A stretch of DNA of 64,000 nt, from the NCBI RefSeq assembly GCF_014697625.1, contig NZ_JACJSG010000005.1, forward strand, positions 100,561-164,560, read 5' to 3'. Under the pieces are notes generated by a model. That model was not told the DNA's origin, did not search any database, and worked only from the letters and a program-made list of their open reading frames with translations. A program made the translations under genes and the position numbers. Each line of letters begins with the position of its first letter. The first letter of the stretch is position 1. Of the stretch, positions 8,201-17,700 are shown piece by piece. Source of the DNA: Anabaena azotica FACHB-119 (lineage in GTDB: Bacteria > Cyanobacteriota > Cyanobacteriia > Cyanobacteriales > Nostocaceae).

Positions 8201-10636
8201 ACAGATATCTTGTTGGGTTCGCCAGTTGCTAGTCGCAACTCTGTTGAAGTTGAACCATTGATAGGTTTATTTGTCAATGTTTTAGTCTTACGTACAGATT
8301 TATCTGAACAGCCTAGTTTTAGAGAATTACTCACAAGAGTAAAATCAACAGCTTTAGAAGCTTATATCCATCAAGACTTACCTTTTGATAAGTTAGTAGG
8401 AGAACTCCAGCCTGAACGTGATCTCAGCCACAACCCGCTATTTCAGGTGATGTTTGTGCTTCAGAATGTGCCAATTCCCACGCCACAGTTATCAGATATC
8501 TCCCTAACTTTCACAGAAGTTGATAACGGCTCGGCTAAGTTTGATTTAACTCTGTTCATGGAAGACAGAGAACAGGGTTTAGTTGCAACTTTAGAGTACA
8601 ACACAGACTTATTCAACGCCGATACTATCCATCGGATGCTAAAGCATTTCCAGACCCTACTAGAAGCTATTGTTAATGTTCCTGATACTAATATTGCTAA
8701 TTTGCCGTTGTTAACAGAAATTGAAAGGCAAAAATTACTATTTGAATGGAATGATACTCAAAGGAACTATCCGCAAAATCAGTGCATACATCAACTATTT
8801 GAGCAGCAAGTAGAACGCACGCCAGATGCTACTGCTGTGATTTTTGAAAATCAAAAACTTAGTTACCGAGAATTAAACCAACGCGCTAATAAAATTGCCC
8901 ATTATCTCAAAACTCTGGGTGTGAAATCAGATGTATTGGTAGGCATTTGTATGGAACGCTCTTTAGAGATGGTAATTGTGATATTGGCAATTATCAAAGC
9001 AGGTGGTGCTTATGTACCTTTAGACCCCACTTATCCAAAAGAGCGTTTAGCATTCATGTTGGCAGATGCTCAAGTGTCGGTGCTGTTAGTGCAACCACAT
9101 CTAGTCCCAGAACTACCGCCACATCAAGCGCAAGTAGTATGTATAGACGACTTTCAAGAATTTGCTGCTTACAGTCCTGAAAACCCCAATAGTGAAGTTA
9201 CAGCAGAAAACCTAGCTTATGTAATTTACACCTCCGGTTCCACAGGAAAGCCCAAAGGTGCAATGAACACTCACAAAGGCTTGTGTAACCGTCTGTTGTG
9301 GATGCAGGAAACATATCAACTCACAGCCAGCGACAAAGTTTTACAAAAAACACCATTTAGTTTTGATGTCTCGGTTTGGGAATTTTTCTGGCCTTTGTTG
9401 ACAGGTGCAAGTTTAGTTGTAGCTAAACCAGGCGGACATCAAGATAGTCGGTATTTAGTTCAATTAATTGTTCAAGAGCAAATTACTACACTTCACTTTG
9501 TACCTTCAATGTTACAGGTATTTATTGAAGAACCAGAATTAGACAAATGTAGTAGTATCAAACGAGTAATTTGTAGTGGTGAAGCACTATCTTTTGACCT
9601 GCAACAACGCTTTTATGAGAGATTAGACGCTGAGTTACACAACCTCTATGGGCCTACGGAAGCCTCAATTGACGTAACTTATTGGGCTTGTCAACCTAAT
9701 AGTAATGTAAAAATAGTTCCTATTGGTCGCCCAATTGCTAATACACAGATATATATATTAGATAAACATTTACAGCCTGTTCCCATTGGTGTAAGTGGTG
9801 AGTTACATATTGGTGGTGTAGGGGTAGGGCGTGGTTATTGGAATAAACCCGAATTGACTGAAGAAAAGTTTATTTCTAGCCCATTTGCATCAGGACAAAT
9901 TTTATATAAAACAGGTGATTTAGCACGCTATCTTGCTGATGGCAATATTGAATATTTAGGCAGAATTGACCATCAAGTGAAAATTCGTGGTTTCCGTATT
10001 GAATTAGGAGAGATTGAAACAGTATTAGCACAACACCCAAATGTTAGAGAAACTGTAGTAGTAGCCAGAGAAGATATACCCAAAAATCATCGCTTGGTTG
10101 CTTATGTAATTCCGCATCCAGAAATGCCATTTTCTGCCCAGGAATTACGCGATTATCTCAAAGAGAAACTACCTGATTATATGGTTCCTTCTGTCTTTGT
10201 GGAGTTAAAGAGATTACCACTTTCACCTAATGGTAAAATAGACCGTAGAGCCTTACCTGTACCAGATGTTCAAGGCTCTGATTTAAAAGAGGCTTTTGAA
10301 GCACCAAACTCTGAATTAGAAAGAGCGATCGCCAAAATCTGGTTAGATACATTGCAAATACAAAAAATAAGCGTAAATGATAACTTCTTTGACTTGGGTG
10401 GTAATTCGTTATTAATGGTTAAGGTTAATCATAAATTGCGAGAAATGCTACACAAGGACATTTCCATAGTAGAAATGTTTCAGAACCCAACTATTAAATC
10501 TTTGGCTAAATATCTAAATTTAGCTTCCAGAAAAACAGTTGCTTTTGCATCTTTAAATGAGCGCATTCTAAAGCAAAAAGCAGCCGCAAATAAACAGAAA
10601 TCATTGATGAAGCGTGACAGAAATATCAATAACTAA
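5270..10636 (+). CDS. NRPS1: FAAL-ACP-C-A(Ser)-PCP loading module
   Basis: This 1788-residue enzyme starts the lipopeptide. Residues 1-590 are a fatty-acyl-AMP ligase (YTSGSTGTPKGVM about 178; KDLIIIRGRNLYPQDIE about 465) that activates a fatty acid with ATP and passes it to the ACP (GLDSLR serine about 643). A C domain follows (about 700-1130, intact HHIVADGWS about 836), then an A domain (about 1175-1680, YTSGSTGKPKG about 1320) and a PCP (LGGNSLL serine about 1713). The eight-to-ten-residue specificity code read by hand is DVWHISLID plus the invariant Lys; the textbook serine code is DVWHLSLIDK, so Ser is well supported. A basic roughly 50-residue tail may dock to the next protein. GAAGG at 5261-5265 supports the start. 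A 27-bp repeat has inserted in frame in the C domain (8017-8043). Confidence 0.95.
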   Translation: MTRFVNHLEQMVCNCSTVVELLRYRSVEQAKDEAFTFLHDGEAPTITLTYQELDRQSRAIASQLQALGLSGERALLLYPPAVDYLPAFFGCLYAGVVAVPAYPPRNARNTPRILAILKDAQAAVVLTTTAILDQLKSLLADKFNVNNILWLTTDNLTPGIEQAWQKPLINTDTLAFLQYTSGSTGTPKGVMLTHGNLLHNAEVTRQYMEHSPSSKFVTWLPVYHDMGLIGGVLQPLYASFPCIMMPPVSFLQRPYRWLQAISRYKGTTSGAPNFAYELCIEKITPEQRSTLDLSSWTVAFNGAEPIRGDTLEKFAATFAECGFRPEAFYPCYGMAEATLMISGGIKSALVNKLSVQKSALERNYVIDAVGDAKNSIKLVGCGRSVPQQRVVIANPETLTRCQDREVGEIWVSGPSIGQGYWHRQVETEQTFQAFLQDTGEGPFLRTGDLGFLDRGEVYITGRAKDLIIIRGRNLYPQDIEITAERSHPSLRAGSNAAFCIEVDNQEQLVLVQELEFRAKPNLAEVTEAIRQAVAEEQEVQVYGVVLIKPGTLPKTSSGKIQRRATKAEFLAGELQIVNSSINEISNYIETENNLQLNRAILLSLTPREAQPLLESYLVEQVVRVLKIKPSQINIQQPVSSLGLDSLRVFELKNRIENHIDVAVSVADFFEGLSIQGLATKIIAEISAGSASLVMAKVEKSTDFHPLSFSQQGLWFIHQLTPDTYAYNIPIVINLTGHLKVAALTQSLKEIIQRHEVLRTNFVLVDGQPVQVINPTVNFSLPIEDLRGLSEDEATVTRQRLIAELAQHQFDLAGQSLLRVLLLRLTDNESKLLVTFHHIVADGWSVGVFIRELAAIYEAFADGKPSPLTELPIQYVDFAYWQQKYLHPERRETLLTYWKQRLSGKLPILDLPCDHPRRRGAACRKTSPIQSFNGAKVQLSLPKSLTDSLKQLSHQEGVTLFMTLLAAFKTLLYRYTGQTDILLGSPVASRNSVEVEPLIGLFVNVLVLRTDLSEQPSFRELLTRVKSTALEAYIHQDLPFDKLVGELQPERDLSHNPLFQVMFVLQNVPIPTPQLSDISLTFTEVDNGSAKFDLTLFMEDREQGLVATLEYNTDLFNADTIHRMLKHFQTLLEAIVNVPDTNIANLPLLTEIERQKLLFEWNDTQRNYPQNQCIHQLFEQQVERTPDATAVIFENQKLSYRELNQRANKIAHYLKTLGVKSDVLVGICMERSLEMVIVILAIIKAGGAYVPLDPTYPKERLAFMLADAQVSVLLVQPHLVPELPPHQAQVVCIDDFQEFAAYSPENPNSEVTAENLAYVIYTSGSTGKPKGAMNTHKGLCNRLLWMQETYQLTASDKVLQKTPFSFDVSVWEFFWPLLTGASLVVAKPGGHQDSRYLVQLIVQEQITTLHFVPSMLQVFIEEPELDKCSSIKRVICSGEALSFDLQQRFYERLDAELHNLYGPTEASIDVTYWACQPNSNVKIVPIGRPIANTQIYILDKHLQPVPIGVSGELHIGGVGVGRGYWNKPELTEEKFISSPFASGQILYKTGDLARYLADGNIEYLGRIDHQVKIRGFRIELGEIETVLAQHPNVRETVVVAREDIPKNHRLVAYVIPHPEMPFSAQELRDYLKEKLPDYMVPSVFVELKRLPLSPNGKIDRRALPVPDVQGSDLKEAFEAPNSELERAIAKIWLDTLQIQKISVNDNFFDLGGNSLLMVKVNHKLREMLHKDISIVEMFQNPTIKSLAKYLNLASRKTVAFASLNERILKQKAAANKQKSLMKRDRNINN
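8017..8043 (+). repeat. 27-bp small dispersed repeat inserted into a HIP1 site inside NRPS1
   Basis: The bases on either side (CCGCG before, ATCGCCTA after) join to CCGCGATCGCCTA, a HIP1 site. The paralogous C domain of NRPS4 has exactly that uninterrupted sequence (33037-33050). The insert adds nine codons encoding Arg-, Cys- and Lys-rich residues between HPR and SPI of the C domain, keeping the frame. It matches small dispersed repeats known from Nostoc. Confidence 0.8.
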
Positions 10637-10688
10637 ATATTTTGGATAAACCATAAACTACTAATCATTTAAGGGAACTTAGATTATA

Positions 10689-11555
10689 ATGATGGAAACT
10701 GATTCGTTATTAACTAGCAGTGCAAAAATCATTCACAACAATAGTTCTCAGACAATTTTGCAACTGCCTGTGCAAAAGACTTTAGACTACTTTAAATCAT
10801 CTGGTATTTTACTATTTCGAGGTTTTGGTGTTGACTATGAACAAATGAAAGCCTTTGCCGAAAAATTCAGTTCCAGATTTGTCTTAGACAAAGACAGACC
10901 AATAGTTGACCCACGCAATAAATATGTCACTTTAGTAGATCCAGGAATGCACTACGTGAGTCCTCATTGCGAGAATGCTAATTCTCCATTTCGTCCTGAC
11001 GTGATCTGGTTTTGCTGTGGTGTACCTGCTGCTCAAGGTGGTGAAACTTTATATTGGGATGGTGTGCGAGTGTGGCAAGAATTAGATGAAGAATTACGAC
11101 AATTGTTTATTACCCAAAAAATCAAATTCTCCCAAAAATTCCCGGCTGCTGACTGGAAGCGTTTTCTAGGAGTTGGTGCTACTCTCGCTGATGTCAAGCG
11201 CACTCTCAATGGTATTTTGGGATTAAGTTACGAAATTAATCAAGACCAATCTATTTCTCTAGAATATGTTTGTTCGGCTGTAGTGAAAACAAAGTATGGT
11301 CATCAAGACGCATTTGCTAATAGTCTAATTGCTGAGTACAAAAATCCTAGAGGAGTCGTTACTTTTGAGGATGGTTCACCAATTCCATCAACGGTTATCA
11401 ATACAATTCAGCAATTGATGAATAATTTAACTGAGGTGATACCCTGGCAATCTGGCGATTTGGTCATGATTGATAACTCTAGATTTTTGCATGGTCGTCG
11501 TTCATTTACTGATAGAAGAAGACGAATTTATTCTCTTCTCAGTTACATGAAATAA
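10689..11555 (+). CDS. Stand-alone Fe(II)/2-oxoglutarate TauD-family hydroxylase
   Basis: This 288-residue protein has the double-stranded beta-helix fold signature of the TauD/TfdA superfamily: GILLFRGFG near the N-terminus, an H-x-E iron motif (HCEN, about residue 94), the distal His in RFLHGRRSF (about 268) and a following Arg for 2-oxoglutarate. It would use O2 and 2-oxoglutarate to hydroxylate an aliphatic carbon, probably on a carrier-bound intermediate. It differs clearly from the two SyrP-like hydroxylases further along the cluster and is shorter. It sits directly after the Ser module, so Ser, the acyl chain or a later residue could be its substrate; the sequence does not decide. Confidence 0.85.
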   Translation: MMETDSLLTSSAKIIHNNSSQTILQLPVQKTLDYFKSSGILLFRGFGVDYEQMKAFAEKFSSRFVLDKDRPIVDPRNKYVTLVDPGMHYVSPHCENANSPFRPDVIWFCCGVPAAQGGETLYWDGVRVWQELDEELRQLFITQKIKFSQKFPAADWKRFLGVGATLADVKRTLNGILGLSYEINQDQSISLEYVCSAVVKTKYGHQDAFANSLIAEYKNPRGVVTFEDGSPIPSTVINTIQQLMNNLTEVIPWQSGDLVMIDNSRFLHGRRSFTDRRRRIYSLLSYMK

Positions 11556-11575
11556 CTAGAATTAACTCTCAAGAT

Positions 11576-11596
11576 AGGTGACAGGTGACAGGTGAC
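11576..11596. repeat. Heptad tandem repeat (AGGTGAC)x3
   Basis: Three perfect AGGTGAC heptads lie in the 150-bp gap before PKS1, followed by CCCCTACACCCCTACACCC. These are cyanobacterial short tandem repeats; no function is evident. Confidence 0.7.
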
Positions 11597-11705
11597 AGGA
11601 ACAAGAAAATAGGGAATAGTTGTGTTTCTTCCCCTACACCCCTACACCCTTGTGTTTATTGAAAGTAACAAAACGCTAATTTTAATCCAACCCAAGTAAG
11701 AGAAA

Positions 11706-14700
11706 ATGGGTATTACAGCATCTGAGACATCAATGGAAGGAATAGCAATTATTGGTATATCGGGGCGTTTTCCGGGAGCCAAAAATGTTACAGAATTTTG
11801 GCATAATTTACAAGCTGGGATTGAATCAATTTCTCAGCTTACAGATGAAGAGTTATTAGCAGCAGGAATTGCTCCTAGTTGTTTAGATGATAGTAACTAT
11901 GTGAAAGCAAGCGGTATTTTAGAAGATATTGACTTATTTGATGCTGCTTTTTTTGACGTTAATCCTAAAGAAGCGGAAATTACAGATCCGCAACATCGTT
12001 TATTTTTAGAATGTGCTTGGGAAGCTTTAGAAATTGCTGGTTATGACTCCAATAGATGCGAAAATCGGATAGGAGTTTATGCTGGTGCTAGTTTAAATAA
12101 TTATTTATTTTTTGATGTAAATGATGACAAATTTGGCTCGTCACAGTCTTATCAAAAGTTAATCGGTAATGATAAAGATTTTCTATCTACTCGTGTATCT
12201 TATAAATTAAATTTAACTGGGCCAAGTCTGACTGTTCAAACAGCTTGTTCTACTTCACTAGTAGCAATCACCCTGGCTTGCCAAAGTTTAATTAATTATC
12301 AATGTGATATGGCTTTGGCGGGAGGAGTTTCAATTCGAGTTCCGCATAAAACAGGTTATTTATATCAACCTGGAGGCACTTTATCTCCTGATGGCCATTG
12401 TCGTGCTTTTGATGCCCAAGCTCAAGGTACAACTGTCGGTAATGGTGTGGGAGTGGTTCTGTTAAAGCGGCTAGAGGATGCGATCGCCGATGGAGATCAC
12501 ATCTATGCAGTCATTAAAGGTTGGGCAATTAACAACGATGGTTCACACAAAGTTGGTTACACAGCACCTAGCGTTGATGGACAAGCAGAAGCGATCGCCG
12601 AAGCTATCATGTTAGCAGGAATTGAACCGGAAACTATCAGCTATGTTGAGGCGCATGGTACTGGGACAACTTTAGGCGATCCGATTGAAATAGCGGCTTT
12701 AACCAAAGTTTTTCGCTCCAGTACAGACAAAAAAGGCTTTTGTGCGATCGGTTCTGTGAAAACAAATATCGGTCATCTGGATGCAGCCGCCGGAGTCACC
12801 GGATTAATTAAGACGGCTTTAGCCCTCAAACATCAACAAATACCACCCAGCCTAAATTTTGAGCAGCCCAACCCCCAAATTGATTTTGCCAATAGTCCTT
12901 TTTATGTCAATACAAAGTTGACCGAATGGAAACCAGGGCTATCTCCACGTCGTGCGGGTGTTAGTTCTTTGGGGATGGGGGGAACTAATGCTCATGTTGT
13001 TCTAGAAGAAGCCCCAGTTGTAGATCAGCAGAGTGTAGGGGTGCAGGGGAGAAAATATCAGTTACTGGTACTTTCTGCCAAGACGGAATCTGCATTAGAA
13101 ACGGCTACCGATAATCTAGCTCAACATCTCATGCAGCATCCTGACCTAAATTTGGCGGATGTTGCTTATACGCTGCAAATAGGACGCAGAGAGTTTAATC
13201 ATCGTCGCATTTTGGTATGTGAGGATGTTCAAGATGCGATCGCTACTTTGCAAAATAGAGCTAGCCAACGAGTTTTCACCCAATACCAAGAACCGTGCGA
13301 TCGCCCTATTACTTTCATGTTTCCAGGGCAAGGTAGTCAGTATGTCAACATGGGCAAGGAACTCTATCAAACAGAGTCAATCTTTCGTGAAGTTGTAGAC
13401 CGTTGTTGTTTGATACTTCAACCTTTGTTGGATGTAGATTTACGTACAGTTATCTATCCCCAATCTGATACAGAAACTGCCCAAGAAAAACTTACGCAAA
13501 CATCTCTAGCCCAGCCTGCATTATTTATCATTGAGTATGCTTTAGCTCAGTTGTGGATGTCTTGGGGCATTGTTCCCAGTGCCATGATTGGTCATAGCAT
13601 TGGGGAATATGTGGCGGCTTGCCTTGCTGGTGTGATGTCCCTGAAAGACGCATTAACACTTGTTGTGGTGCGTGGACGATTAATGCAGCAATTGCCAAGC
13701 GGGAGTATGCTATCGATTCCCCTCTCAGAAACAGAGGTGAAACCCTTATTAAACGAAAACTTATCTTTAGCAGCAAGTAATGCACCGTCTTCCTGTGTAG
13801 TCTCAGGAACTCATGCAGCGATAGATGCTTTGTGTGAGCAACTATTAGCCCAAGGCGTAGAATGTCGTCGCCTGCATACCTCCCATGCTTTCCATTCGCA
13901 GATGATGGAACCGATTTTGCAGACATTTATCGCCGAAGTTAAGAAAATTACTTTAAATTCTCCGCAAATTCCCTTTATCTCCAATCTCACCGGCACATGG
14001 ATATCAGCACAAGCAGCGACTGATGCAAATTACTGGGCAAATCATTTACGCCAAACTGTGAAATTTGCAGATGGTGTGTGCTTGTTATTGCAACAGCCAA
14101 ACCGGATTTTTCTGGAAGTAGGGCCGGGGCGAACTTTGTGTACTTTTGTCAAACAACAAACTGGAGCCAACCAGCAGCCGATACTATCTTCATTACGACA
14201 TCCCCAAGAAGAACAAGCAGATGTTTTATTCTTGCTAAATACACTTAGTCGTCTCTGGTTGTTGGGAGTAGGAATAGATTGGTCTAGCTTATACAATTCT
14301 GAGCGTCGCTATCGCCTTCCCCTACCGACATATCCTTTTGAACGTCAACGTTATTGGCTAGAACCTCAGAAAAAGCCTAGTGAATCTTCTGCTATCAAAC
14401 AGAAAAAGCCTGATATAGCAGAATGGTTTTATCTACCAGTTTGGCAACAAGCAATTGCACCCCAAGCTGTGAAATCTGAAAAACAGGTGTTGGTATTTGC
14501 AGATAGTTGTGAAGTAGGTGCAAAAATCGCAAAACGTTTAGCTGGTGAAGGTAACAAGGTTGTTACAGTTTGGCAGGAAAAGCAGTTTAGCAAACTGAGT
14601 GAGCAGGAATATAGTATTAATCCTCGCCAGCCTGATGATTATGATGATTTAATTGAAGAGTTGCAATTTTTCGGGCAAATTCCTGATGCAATTCTCCACC

Positions 14701-17700
14701 TTTGGAGTATCACACCGACTGAACAAACAACATCAAAAATTGAGTATTTTGACAATTGCCAAAACACAGGTTTTTATAGTTTGTTATTTTTGGCGCAGTC
14801 TTTGAGTAAATACAATATTACTCAACCTGTAGATATCTTAGTTGTGACAAACGATATCTACGATGTGACAGGTTTAGAAAAGTTAAGTCCAGAGAAAGCA
14901 ACTATTTTAGGAATGTGTAAAACCATTCCCCAAGAGTATGGAAATATTACCTGTCGCAGTATTGATATTGTGCTTCCTGCGGCTGGGACTGTTGCAGAAA
15001 GCCAACTGTTAGACCAACTTCTAGCAGAGTTAAATACTCATGAATTTGAAAGTGCGATCAGCTACGCTGGGCGGAGTGCGATCGCCTACGGTGGTGAGAA
15101 TGCGATCGCCTATCGTGGACATCATCGTTGGGTACTATCTTATCAACCACTACGGCTAGATAACAACGCCCCCAAGTTGCGGCATGAAGGAGTGTATCTA
15201 ATTACTGGTGGCTTGGGTGGTATTGGTTTAGAAATTGCTGAATATTTAGCGCAAACAATGAAAGCAAAACTAATACTAATTAGTTCTTCAGCTTTCCCCA
15301 GGAAAGATGAATGGAAAGATTGGTTAGCAACACAAGATGCAGAAGATAAATTCAGCAGTAAAATCCGAAAATTACAGGAATTAGAACAACTAGGTGCAGA
15401 GATTTTAACTCTCAGTGCTGATGTAGCTAACGCAGGTCAAATGCAAGCAGCGATTACTCAGGCTGTAGACCGTTTTGGTCAGATACATGGCGTGATTCAT
15501 GCTGCTGGAATTAAACTGTTTAAAACAGTTCAAGAAATCACTAGAAGCGAATGTGAACAACAACTCAGAGCTAACGGTTATGGACTGTATATTTTAGAAG
15601 CAGCATTACAAGGAATAGAGCTTGATTTCTGTATTTTGATATCTTCCTTATCATCTGTTTTAGGAGCATTAGGAATGGCAGCCTATCCAGCAGCCCATCA
15701 CTTCACTGATGCCTTTGTTTATCAACATAATCAAACAAGTTCTACACCTTGGATAAGTGTAAATTGGGATAACTGGTTAACTAGTCAATTGGTGACAGAA
15801 TTGGCAACAAAACCAGAAATTTCTACCCAATTTTTTATGAGCAATCATGAAGGAATTGAGGTATTTAAACGAGTATTATCCTTAAATAAAGTCAACCAAA
15901 TAGTTGTTTCCACGACTGACTTACAAGCCAGAATTGAACAGTGGATCAAGCCTTCAGCAGTTGTTGCTCAAACAGATTCACCAGCACTACACTCTAGACC
16001 ATACTTGCAAAATAGTTATGTTGCTCCTCGAAACGAAATAGAGGAAACTATTGCTCACATCTGGCAAGAAATATTAGGAATTGAACAAGTAGGAATTGAA
16101 GATAACTTCTTAGAATTAGGCGGTGATTCTCTCCTAAGTATTCAGATTACTGCTAGAGCCAACAAAGCAGGACTGCGATTTACTAATCAGCATTTGTTTG
16201 AATACCCAACTATTGCCCAATTAGCAGAAATAGCCAGCAGAACGCAAACAGTTTTCAGCGAACAGGGATTAGTAACAGGAGAAGTGCCATTAACACCGAT
16301 TCAACACTGGTTTTTTGAGCAGAATTTAGTTGATTCACACCATTGGAATCAAACAGTAGTGCTTGAGGTGCAACAATCTCTTGACCCAATTTTATTGCAA
16401 GAGACGGTTAAACATTTACTGATTCATCATGATGCTTTGCGTCTACGTTTTCGCGCAGAAGCATCAGTTTGGCAGCAGATAAATAGTATTCCTGATGAAG
16501 TTGTACCATTTGAGCAGGTAGATTTATCAGGACTATCACCACAAGAGCAAGAACAGGCGTTTGCAACATCTGCTACAGAGATACAAGCTAGTCTAAATCT
16601 GATTTCTGGCCCCATTGTGCGGGTTGTATTCTTTGATTTGGGAGCGCATAAACCTAGCCGCATACTGTTAGCAGTTCACCATTTGGTGATTGATGTTGGT
16701 TCTTGGCGAATTTTGCTGGAAGATTTGGAGACTGCATACCAACAACTTAGCCAAGAAAAAGTTATTAAGTTACCGCCAAAGACAACTTCATTCAAACAGT
16801 GGGCTTTGCGGTTAACTCAATACGCTCAATCAATTGAGTTACAAAGAGAACAGGTTTATTGGTTAGCAGATCAACGTGACTGGGTATCACCTTTGCCAGT
16901 AGATTATGCAGATGGTGTTAATACTGTAGCCTCTGCTGAGACTATTTCTATTACTTTGAGTGGTGAAGAAACGCAAGCATTACAGGAAGAAATTGCTGCA
17001 ACTTATCGAGTGCAAACAGATGATATGTTACTTGCAGCCTTAGCACAAGCATTTAGTAAGTGGACGGGAACAAGTTCGCTACTGGTTGACTTAGAGGGAA
17101 ATGGCAGAGATGTAATTTTTGATGATATTGATTTATCCCGTACAGTAGGCTGGTTTACTAATATTGCTCCTATGCTTTTAGAGATTAGGGAGACTGAAGA
17201 AACTGGGGAAATTTTAAAGCAGGTGAAAGAACAACTCCGCAGTTTCCCAAATCAGGGTTTGGGGTATGGGGTTTTACGTTACTTGAGTGGTGATGAAATT
17301 ATTACGGAAAAATTGCGATCGCTACAACAAGCAGAGGTACTTTTCCTCTACCTTGGCAATTACGAGCAAACTTTACCTCCGTCTTCTTTATTCAAAGCAC
17401 CAAAATCTAGTGGTTTGTCTCGTAGTTTACGCGCACAGCGCAGCCATCTCATAGAAATTAATGCCTTGATAGTTCAAGGACAACTCCAAATTGATTGGAT
17501 TTATAGCCAAAATATCCATCGTCAAGAAACAATTGCCAATTTAGCTCAAGACTTTAAAACTGCTTTACTTTCTCTACTTACTGGCACTCAATCTTTTACA
17601 GTACCAAACTACACACCTTCAGACTTTGCCGAATTTCAATCTAGTCAATGGAACCAAGACGATATTGACAATATTTTGGCAGCTATTAATCAAGTGACGA

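Noticed and set aside
13528..13926. Antisense open frames inside PKS1 AT region
   Set aside because: Shadow frames of the conserved AT coding sequence without start signals.
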